A DNA stretch of 5,047 nucleotides. It comes from an uncultured Oscillospiraceae bacterium. Lineage in GTDB: Bacteria; Bacillota; Clostridia; Oscillospirales; Oscillospiraceae. Position numbers and translations under genes: made by a program. The stretch is taken from the NCBI GenBank assembly GCA_910577525.1, contig CAJTLI010000088.1:1-5047 (forward strand), read 5' to 3'. Positions 1-5,047 of this stretch are shown piece after piece (position 1 is the stretch's first letter; every line of letters starts with the position of its first letter). The notes beneath the pieces were generated by a model. It saw only the letters and a list, made by a program, of their open reading frames with translations, was not told the origin of the DNA and searched no databases.

Positions 1-24
1 CTTGGGGAGCGGGGTGGGCTTTCC
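1..24 (-). other. Pre-anchor linker and truncated LPxTG-type sortase motif
   Basis: Residues 1675-1682 read GKPTPLPK, a Pro-rich linker ending in LPK exactly at the window edge. In wall-anchored proteins such a linker after a folded domain is followed by TG, a hydrophobic helix and a basic tail. The TG and everything after it are outside, so the sortase signal is inferred. Confidence 0.75.
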
Positions 25-3000
25 GTAGACGGTGGTAACCCAGCGGCTGATGGCCTGCACCCAGACCCCATTGTACACACCGCCCACATCCGCGATGTTG
101 ACAAAGCTGCTGCCAGCGGTCAGGCCAGCCACAGCGGTACACTTGATCTGGGGCTTCTCCACCTGGGCGAAGCCAGCCGGGGCCTGACCGAAGACGAACA
201 TCACTTCCGTCACCCGCTCATTGGCCGCGAGGCCCAGGGCGGCGGGGGATGCCTGCAAGGTGTAGTTCCTGCTGGTAGACAGATTGTCCGCCAGGGTCCG
301 GTACTCGCCGCCGTTCACCCGGTAGGTGATCTTATACACGCCGGGGAAGTTGTAGGTGCCGGTGACGATGGTGTTCAGCCGCACCTGGGCGGGGAGCGTA
401 TCCCTCCAGTAGAAGGACTGGAGCATGACGTTGGAATTGTTGGCGATGCCGGACAGCACATAGTTCACCGGCTGGCCTGCCATGGCCTCCCTGGGTCCGG
501 TCTTGGTGATGGACACCCCGGTGGTCAGGCTCTTGTTGGTCACCTCGAAGCGCAGGATCTGGCCCTCATGCTCCAGGTAGGCGGTCAGCTCCTGGCCGCT
601 CACGCCGTAGTTGGCCGGGGCTTTAGTCTCCCGGATGGTGTAGCGGCCCAAAGGCAGGGGCTTGGAGGATGCCAGACCGCGCTGGTCGCTCTTGATGGTG
701 TCCACAAGGTTCCCGGCCTTATCGTAAATTTCAAAGACAGCCCCCTCCAGCGGAGTACCGGCAGGCAGGCCATTGGTGGAGTTATAGTCGGCGGATTTTT
801 TCACGATCTGGATCTGAGCGGTGATGGGGATGTTTTTCCATTCGATCAGGGTGGTCTCACCAGCGGTCACATACACGGTTTTCATCTGGGTGTCGGGGAC
901 ATAGCCCTCGTTCTCCAGCTCCCGCAGGTAGTAGCGGCCCGAAACCGTCAGATTTTCGATATACACATATCCGCTGTTATCGGAGGTGTACTGCCCAATG
1001 GGGGTGTTGGTGCTGTCGTAGAGCAGGAAGGTCACACCTTGGATGCCCTTGCCGGTGACGCTGTCGGTCTTATGAATCAGTATCCCGCTGAAAGGCTTGT
1101 TGGTGATGGTGACCGTGGTGGCTTTGCCATCCTGGATGGTGAAGTAGGTGGGGGTGGCGTCCAGCTTGAAGCCCTTCGCCGCCTCGATCTCCACTGCGTA
1201 GTAGTCACCGGCGTCCAGATCCAGATGGGCGCGGCCCTGCTTGTCCGTGGTCACGGTATCCACCAGACCGCCATCCATGCGGCGGATCTCGAAGGTGGTG
1301 TTGGGGATGCGCTGGCTCTTGTCGGCCTCGTTGACCTTGATCAGCTCCAGACCGCCCACAGGGGTGTTGTAGAATTTCAAGGTCTGCGCGTCCCCGACCT
1401 TGATCTGGATGGTCTTGGGGGTGGAGTCCAGCAGGTAGCCGTCCAGAGTGCGGATCTCCTTGGCGATGATGGTCACGCCGGGTTCCAGCCCCTCGATCAC
1501 GATCCGGCCATTCTCATCGGTGGTGTACTCGCCGTTGGCGCTGCCCAGCACCTGCCCGTTGGACTCGGTGACCAGGAAGGTCACGCCCTTCAGAGGGGTG
1601 GTGGTGCCGGTGATGTACTTCTCAATGACCAGCCGGGTCTTGGGGTCATTCTCGAAGGTGAGATCGTTGCCGCCGTTGGTCCCGCCGCCCACATTGGTGG
1701 TGCCGCCCACATTGGTGGTGCCGCCCGGATTGGTCGTGCCGCCGGTGGTCCCGCCCACGGTGCCGCTGTTCACAGAGTTGGAGCCATTTTTCACGATGAT
1801 GGTCTGGGGCGTGCTGTTGAGGACATAGCCACTCGGCACCTTGGTCTCTGTGACCACCACGGTGCTGCCGGGAACAAGGCCGGTGACCGTCACAGTGCCG
1901 TCTGAGCCGGTGGTGTAGCGGCCCAGCACAGTGCCGTTGCCGTCCTTGACCGTGAACTCGGTGCCAGGGACAGGTTTGCCGGTGATGGAGTCCAGCTTGG
2001 TCAGGGTCAGGCTGCACAGGGGTTCATTCAGGAACGTGAGGGTCTGGGTGTCCAGGGGGTTGACAGTGACCGTCTGGGTCTGGGTACTCTGGTCGATCAC
2101 ATAACCGGGGGCGGGCTTGGTCTCCTTGACTACCACCGTGCCAGTGATGCCGCTGATACGGATCTCACCCTTGTCATCGGTGGTGTAGAGGCCATTGGAG
2201 GACAGGTGGCCGTTGTCGTTGTCCACATAGCCGCCGGAGGCGTAGGTGAGCTGGAACTGCGCGCCAGGGATGAGCGCGCCGGTCACGCTGTCCTTCTTTT
2301 GGATGACCAGGGTACCGGCGCGCTTGTTCCAGAAGGTCAACTGCTGCGCCTCTCCTGCCTTGATGAGAATGTCCTGCGGGGTTCCGTCTAAAACGTAGCC
2401 CTCCACGGTCTTGATCTCCCGCACCTTCACAGTGGTGCCGGGTTCCAGGCCCTCCAGCACGATCTCTCCGGCCTTGTCCGTGTAATAGATGCCATCGTCC
2501 GGGCCAATGGCACCGCCATTGCCGTCCACGACCTTAAAGGCCACACCGGACAGCGGCTCGTTCTCCGTTCCCTCGATGAATTTGCGGATGATCAGGGTGG
2601 TGGCGGGTTCGTCATCAAAGATCAGGGTGTTGGCAGCGCCGGAGCGCACCACGATATTCTTGGGAGTCTCGTCCTTGATATAGCCTGTGGGGGCCTTGGT
2701 CTCGGATACCACATAGGTCCCGTTGGGGGTCAGCCCGGAGACGGTGACGGTACCGTCTGTCCCGGTGGTGTACCGTCCGATGTTCCTGCCCTCGCTGTCC
2801 TTCACGGTGAACTCCGCACCCTTCAGGGGCTTTTGGGTCACCGCGTCCCGCTTCAGGATGGTCAGGGTGCAGAGAGGGTCATCGTAGAAGCGCAAAGTCT
2901 GGGTATCGCCGGCGTTGACCACCACGGTCTGCGGGGTGGGGTCCGCCTGATAGTTGTCCGGGGCCTTGACCTCGGACACCACATAGGTGCCGGGGAGCAG

Positions 3001-5047
3001 CTTGGAAAGGACGATCTGCCCGTTGACATCGGTAGTGTAGAGGCCGTTTGAGCTGGTGAGGCCCTCGTTGTCCGGGGTCAGCTCCCCGTTGGCGCTCATG
3101 ATCTTGAACTGCGCGCCGGAGAGGGGCTGCTTGGTGACGCTGTCGTACTTCTCAATAATCAGGCCGCCCTTGGGGGTATTGGTCACGATGACCGTCTGAG
3201 TATCCCCATTGGCGCCAATGACCACATTGGTGCTGGGCGCGTCCATGACATAGCCAGCCGGAGCCTTGGTCTCGGTCAGCACATAAGCGCCGGGGGCGAG
3301 GTTGGTGATTCGGATCTCGCCGTTGCTGTCAGTGGTGAACAGTCCGTTCTGGGTCAAAGTAGATGTGCCGATGACCCCGTCCAGGCCCACCTCGCAGCCA
3401 GCGGCGGTGGTGATCCTGAACTCCGCACCGGGGAGGGGCTGACCGGTGATGCTGTCCCGCTTCTGAATAATAATGCCGCCCCTGGGCTGATTTTTGAAGG
3501 TAAGGGATACGGTTTTGCCCTCCTGGATCTGAATCGTCTGGCTCTGCGTGTCGATGATAAAGCCAGCGGGGGCCTTGGTCTCGGTGACTACCACGCTCTT
3601 TCCCGGCTTCAGGCCGGAAATGCGGATCTCTCCATTTTCGTCTGTTCTGTAGATGCCGTTGCAGTCGCCCACCACGGAGCCGTCCGCGTAGGCCACCTTG
3701 AACTCCGCATTCTGGAGGGTGACGGAGGGGTTGACGGAGCAGACTTTCCGAATCAGGAGTGTGCCGTCCGGCGCGTTGGTGAAGCGCACGGTGACCACGC
3801 TCTGCTCCCCGCTGTCCGCCAGGAAGATGGTCTCGGAGGACTGGATAATACTGTAGCCATCGGCGGGGTCCACCTCCTCCAGCACATAGGTGCCGGGTTT
3901 GAGACCCGTCCAGATGGCGGTCCCGTTCTTGCCAGTCACCTTCGTGCCGATGGCGGTGCCGCCTGTGCCGCTGGTCCCGCCCAGGTACTTCAGCTGGAAG
4001 GTACAGCCGGGGAGGGCCTCGCCGGTGACGGAATCATACTTCTCCACCACGATCCCGTTGAGCGGGGTATTCTCGAACACCACCGTTTTGCTCTCGCCGC
4101 CCTTGATGTAGAACTCCTGGGTGGCTGGCTGCTTGATGGTGAAGCCCGCGGCGGGTTCCAGCTCCGTCACCTTGTACCAGCCGTCCCGGAGCTTGTCGAT
4201 GACGATCTGCCCGTTGGCGTCGGAGAAGAACACACCCAAGCTGTTCAGCTCCCCGGTGCTGGTGTTGTTGCTGCCGTACCAGACCTGGAACTTGGCCCCC
4301 TTGATGGGGCTGCCGGTGACGCTGTCCACCTTATTGATGGTCAAAACCGGCTTTTTGTGGTTCTGGAAGTTCACCGTATGCTCCCGGTTGGCGTACAGCG
4401 TCACCAGCTGGGGCGGGGCGTCCATGAGCCAGGGAGAGGGAACGGATTTCTCCGAAATCTCGTACACACCCGGCAGCAGGTTGGACAGCACGGCCTTGCC
4501 AGTGGAGTCCGTCTTGATCTCGTCCACGCTATGCCCGTCCGCCGCTTTTACCAGGAAGACAGTGTTGGGGATGGGGTCCCCGGTGTCCGCGTCCTTTTTA
4601 TAGACGATCAGGTTGGGCCGCTTCTGGTTCTCGATGGTCAGCGTGGAGGTCTGGCCGGGGAACAGCTCCACATGGTACTCCCGCAGGTCGATGATGTGGT
4701 CGGACACCGTGGCGGTCTCCTTCACGCTGTACACACCCGGCTCCAGGTCTGTGATGTTGATCTCGCCGTTGTCATCGGTGACGCGGTCCAGGTAGTGGGT
4801 CCCGTCCTCGATCCTGGCGATGCGGAAATGCACCCCGCCCAGCCGGGAGCCGTCCGAGCTGGTCTTGATCAGGCGGAAGGAGGGTTTGGGGGTATTGGTG
4901 AACACGAAAGAAGCGTCCTCATCCGGATTGATCTGCACCACCCGGACAGCATCGTCAATGAGATACCCGTCCGGTGCCTCCAGCTCCCGCACCTCATACG
5001 CGCCGGGGGTCAGCTTACTGAGGTCGATCTCACCGTTGATGTCGGTG
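1..5047 (-). CDS. Giant multi-CnaB (SpaA-like) sortase-anchored surface protein, internal/C-terminal part, both ends cut
   Basis: A single minus-strand frame runs through all 1,682 codons without a stop. It enters at the right edge in mid-domain (TDINGEI) and leaves at the left edge at ...PTPLPK. The product is a chain of 16 CnaB/SpaA-type beta-sandwich domains of about 90-126 residues, then a DUF11-like domain of about 170 residues. Recurring marks are IxK-xDSxTG at the first strand, PLxGAxF, TTDxNGxI, GLxPGxYxVxETKAPxGY, and FxN(x)P at the last strand. In known CnaB proteins the Lys and Asn/Asp are joined covalently with help from the Glu, giving protease-resistant and force-resistant stalks of Gram-positive adhesins and pilins. 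The LPK at the edge fits an LPxTG signal for sortase attachment to peptidoglycan. I infer an extracellular adhesin or stalk; the ligand cannot be told because the N-terminus is outside. Start, signal peptide, membrane anchor and neighbouring genes are not visible. No frameshift was found on codon-by-codon translation. Confidence 0.97.
25..528 (-). other. DUF11-like C-terminal domain
   Basis: Residues 1507-1674. VSITKTGPREAMAGQPVNY followed by an Asn-rich turn and FYWRDTLP resembles the DUF11 pattern (KTG...aGqpVnYvl...D.LP) often found just before the anchor of large Gram-positive surface proteins. A second half runs through YKITYRVNGGEY, NLSTSRNYTL, VTEVMFVFG and RWVTTVY. It lacks the CnaB ETKAPxGY turn and contains the only cysteine of this part, Cys1636. 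I infer a membrane-proximal or wall-proximal spacer; the DUF11 assignment is by pattern only. Confidence 0.75.
529..825 (-). other. CnaB domain R16, last before the C-terminal domain
   Basis: Residues 1408-1506. The candidate set is Lys1416 or Lys1417 (IQIVKKSAD), Glu1473 (YTIRETKAPANY) and Asn1504 (FEVTNK). The junction with R15 is one residue longer than all the others. An extra Asn/Gly-rich stretch (about residues 1420-1432) precedes LEGAVFEIYD. Confidence 0.87.
826..1092 (-). other. CnaB domain R15
   Basis: Residues 1319-1407. It starts FSGILIHKTDSVTG and carries candidate Lys1326, Glu1376 (YYLRELENEGY) and Asn1405 (IEWKNIP). The turn after the Glu is one residue shorter than in the canonical ETKAPxGY. 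Trp1403 replaces the usual Phe before the Asn. Confidence 0.86.
1093..1359 (-). other. CnaB domain R14
   Basis: Residues 1230-1318. It starts VGGLELIKVNEAD with candidate Lys1237. Its turn reads YYAVEIEAAKGF, with Glu1286 at the expected distance before the Gly-aromatic pair, and it ends TITNKP with Asn1316. The strand usually written TTDxNGxI is TTDKQGRAHLDL here. Confidence 0.87.
1360..1641 (-). other. CnaB domain R13
   Basis: Residues 1136-1229. The candidate set is Lys1143 (LVIEKYITG), Glu1197 (IIAKEIRTLDGY) and Asn1227 (LKFYNTP). It shares IEGLEPG, the KEIRT/REIKT turn and the 20-residue variable loop with R10. Third member of the second block. Confidence 0.9.
1642..2019 (-). other. CnaB domain R12 with internal Gly/Thr/Asn insertion
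   Basis: Residues 1010-1135, about 36 longer than its closest relative R9. The candidate set is Lys1017 (LTLTKLDSITG), Glu1067 (VVVTETKVPSGY) and Asn1133 (LTFENDP). The extra length is a Gly/Thr/Asn/Val tract at about residues 1089-1127. It lies between the strand TPQTIIVK and the last strand, where other domains have a short turn such as AGDTQ. Cys1011 in the linker matches Cys726 of R9. Confidence 0.9.
1684..1755 (-). repeat. 18-bp tandem repeat encoding GGTTNV units
   Basis: On the plus strand the unit cacattggtggtgccgcc occurs at 1690-1707 and again without change at 1708-1725. A third copy at 1726-1743 differs at three positions, and partial copies flank the array. On the coding strand this gives GGTTNP GGTTNV GGTTNV. 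The wider low-complexity tract covers about 1666-1782. The unit is a multiple of three, so copy-number change keeps the frame. Confidence 0.93.
2020..2319 (-). other. CnaB domain R11
   Basis: Residues 910-1009. It starts AGTLVIQKKDSVTG and carries candidate Lys917, Glu975 (VVVKETKPAPGY) and Asn1007 (LTFLNEP). It shares SSNGLYTTD and the 26-residue variable loop with R8. First member of the second three-domain block. Confidence 0.9.
2320..2604 (-). other. CnaB domain R10
   Basis: Residues 815-909. The candidate set is Lys822 (TLIIRKF), Glu877 (VKVREIKTVEGY) and Asn907 (LTFWNKR). It contains IVLEGLEPGTT, shared with R13, and has REIKTVEGY instead of ETKAPxGY. Third member of the first three-domain block. 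Confidence 0.9.
2605..2874 (-). other. CnaB domain R9 (short loop, Asp in place of Asn)
   Basis: Residues 725-814. It starts LCTLTILKRDAVT with candidate Lys732, carries Glu782 (YVVSETKAPTGY), and ends LIFDDEP with Asp812 at the bond position. It belongs to the shortest-loop class (FTVKDSEGRNIGRYTTG) and matches R12 closely. Cys726 sits in the linker from R8. Confidence 0.9.
2875..3171 (-). other. CnaB domain R8 (Asp in place of Asn)
   Basis: Residues 626-724. It starts KGGLIIEKYDSVT with candidate Lys633, and carries Glu692 (YVVSEVKAPDNY). The last strand reads LRFYDDP, so the bond position is Asp722 rather than Asn. Asp is used in some known CnaB domains, for example CnaB2 of Streptococcus pyogenes FbaB, so bond formation stays plausible. 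It is the first member of the duplicated three-domain block and matches R11 best. Confidence 0.9.
3172..3483 (-). other. CnaB domain R7 (longest variable loop)
   Basis: Residues 522-625. It starts RGGIIIQKRDSITG and carries candidate Lys529, Glu592 (YVLTETKAPAGY) and Asn623 (VIVTNTP). The loop between GAEF and TTDSNG spans 30 residues, the longest among the seven domains I measured (R6-R13 except R5-type forms), and contains Cys551. This is one of the most canonical domains in the window. Confidence 0.92.
3484..3768 (-). other. CnaB domain R6 (two cysteines)
   Basis: Residues 427-521. The candidate set is Lys434 (LLIRKV), Glu489 (VVVTETKAPAGF) and Asn519 (LTFKNQP). TDENGEIRISGLKPG is canonical. 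Two cysteines occur in this one domain, Cys436 two residues after the Lys and Cys462 in the variable loop (VVGDCNG), which would allow a disulfide if they are close in the fold. Confidence 0.9.
3769..4062 (-). other. CnaB domain R5
   Basis: Residues 329-426. It starts LNGIVVEKYDSVTG and carries candidate Lys336, Glu391 (YVLEEVDPADGY) and Asn424 (VRFTNAP). The variable loop is Gly/Thr-rich (around residues 355-372). Cys348 sits in LPGCTF, just before the second strand. Confidence 0.88.
4063..4350 (-). other. CnaB domain R4
   Basis: Residues 233-328. It starts PVLTINKVDSVTG and carries candidate Lys239, Glu295 (YKVTELEPAAGF) and Asn326 (VFENTP). The loop after GAKFQVWYG is long and Ser/Asn-rich. 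The aromatic strand VFFSDANGQIV replaces the usual LYTTDxNGxI. Confidence 0.88.
4351..4620 (-). other. CnaB domain R3, atypical (no KAPxGY)
   Basis: Residues 143-232. The candidate set is Lys150 (LIVYKK, with Lys151 as an alternative), Glu199 (YEISEK) and Asn229 (VNFQNH). The usual KAPxGY is replaced by KSVPSPWLMD, and the segment before the last strand reads PPQLVTLYANRE. The fold assignment rests on strand pattern and spacing and is less certain in detail than for R4-R13. Confidence 0.82.
4621..4887 (-). other. CnaB domain R2, atypical (no KAPxGY)
   Basis: Residues 54-142. The candidate isopeptide set is Lys61 (FRLIKT), Glu110 (YSVKET) and Asn140 (TIENQ). The stretch after the Glu reads ETATVSDHIIDLREYHV in place of the usual ETKAPxGY, so the strand-connecting turn is remodelled. 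TDDNGEINITDLEPGVY is otherwise canonical. Together with R3 it forms a diverged pair at the upstream end of the visible stalk. Confidence 0.85.
4888..5047 (-). other. CnaB domain R1 (C-terminal part only)
   Basis: Residues 1-53. The window opens in the TDINGEI strand, so the first strand and its Lys lie beyond the right edge. The visible part has SKLTPGAYEVRELEAPDGY with candidate catalytic Glu21, and ends FTNTP with candidate bond-forming Asn51. It shows that at least one more part-domain, and the true N-terminus, lie upstream. Confidence 0.9.

Larger units (their letters stand above)
1360..2319 (-). repeat. Three-domain super-repeat, copy 2 (R11-R12-R13)
   Basis: Residues 910-1229 (100 + 126 + 94 residues). 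It is the downstream copy of the block, 36 residues longer in total. R12 alone is 36 longer than R9, and the Gly/Thr/Asn tract explains that difference. Confidence 0.85.
2320..3171 (-). repeat. Three-domain super-repeat, copy 1 (R8-R9-R10)
   Basis: Residues 626-909 (99 + 90 + 95 residues). Each domain resembles the domain three places later more than its neighbours: R8 with R11, R9 with R12, R10 with R13. Shared marks are SSNGLYTTD, the PLC linker, GAEFTVKD/GTEFTVKD, GRYTTG, DGTVTV and EGLEPG. The similarity is also visible in the DNA, though clearly diverged. Confidence 0.85.

Noticed and set aside
1684..1755. Possible CRISPR or regulatory direct repeats.
   Set aside because: The units are contiguous 18-bp in-frame copies without spacers and translate to GGTTNV, so this is a coding minisatellite.
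568..1905. A 445-codon open frame on the plus strand.
   Set aside because: It is exactly codon-aligned with the minus-strand gene, so it can stop only where the gene uses TTA, CTA or TCA, which are rare here (it ends at a TCA Ser codon, residue 1048). Its translation is Gly/Val/His-rich without domain sense, while the minus strand encodes clear CnaB motifs throughout.
1646..2017. A 123-codon minus-strand open frame with His/Arg/Gln-rich repeats such as CGRHHQ.
   Set aside because: It is out of frame with the CnaB reading and its repetitive look is only the 18-bp tandem repeat read in another frame.
1360..3171. Assembly artefact as the cause of the duplicated three-domain block.
   Set aside because: The two copies differ at many positions and in loop sequence, and one carries an extra tract, so they are diverged true copies and not a misassembled identical repeat.
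3890..4795. Several plus-strand open frames of 60-160 codons (3890-4111, 4121-4603, 4613-4795).
   Set aside because: They lie wholly opposite well-formed CnaB domains R2-R5, have no recognisable product, and are shadows of biased GC-rich codons.
1..5047. Possible frameshift or pseudogene in so long a repetitive gene.
   Set aside because: Codon-by-codon translation stays in one frame with domain motifs intact and no stop, so there is no sign of decay within the window.

Overview
The window lies inside one very long gene read right to left on the minus strand. The frame whose codons fill plus-strand positions 1-3, 4-6 and so on is open from end to end: 1,682 codons with no stop, plus one base of a further codon at 5047. 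Neither the start codon nor the stop codon is in the window. The product is a giant cell-surface protein made almost entirely of tandem CnaB/SpaA-type (prealbumin-like) domains. I count 16: one partial at the right edge and fifteen complete. They are followed by a C-terminal DUF11-like domain. At the left edge the protein ends in ...PTPLPK, which looks like the first three residues of an LPxTG sortase signal cut by the window boundary. Residues below are numbered from 1 at plus 5044-5046 to 1682 at plus 1-3.

The organism is most likely a GC-rich Gram-positive bacterium of the class Clostridia, of the kind common in animal guts (Oscillospiraceae/Flavonifractor-like). This rests on the GC-rich third positions, the sortase-type C-terminus and the style of the domains. 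It is an inference from type, not a species identification.

Layout in the direction of translation (plus coordinates falling): domain R1 (partial, 5047-4888); R2 and R3 (4887-4351), which lack the usual KAPxGY motif; R4-R7 (4350-3172), which include long-loop forms; a three-domain block R8-R9-R10 (3171-2320); a second copy of that block, R11-R12-R13 (2319-1360), with a Gly/Thr/Asn tract inserted inside R12; R14-R16 (1359-529); the DUF11-like domain (528-25); and the pre-anchor linker with LPK (24-1).

Every complete domain keeps a candidate Lys, Glu and Asn/Asp set for an intramolecular isopeptide bond. In 14 of 15 junctions the Asn/Asp of one domain lies exactly 10 residues before the Lys of the next. 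The picture is a long, stiff, covalently locked stalk anchored to peptidoglycan at its C-terminus and holding an unseen N-terminal region away from the cell. No RNA gene, promoter, terminator, mobile element or CRISPR array is present, and there is no noncoding stretch. Plus-strand open frames are shadows of this gene.
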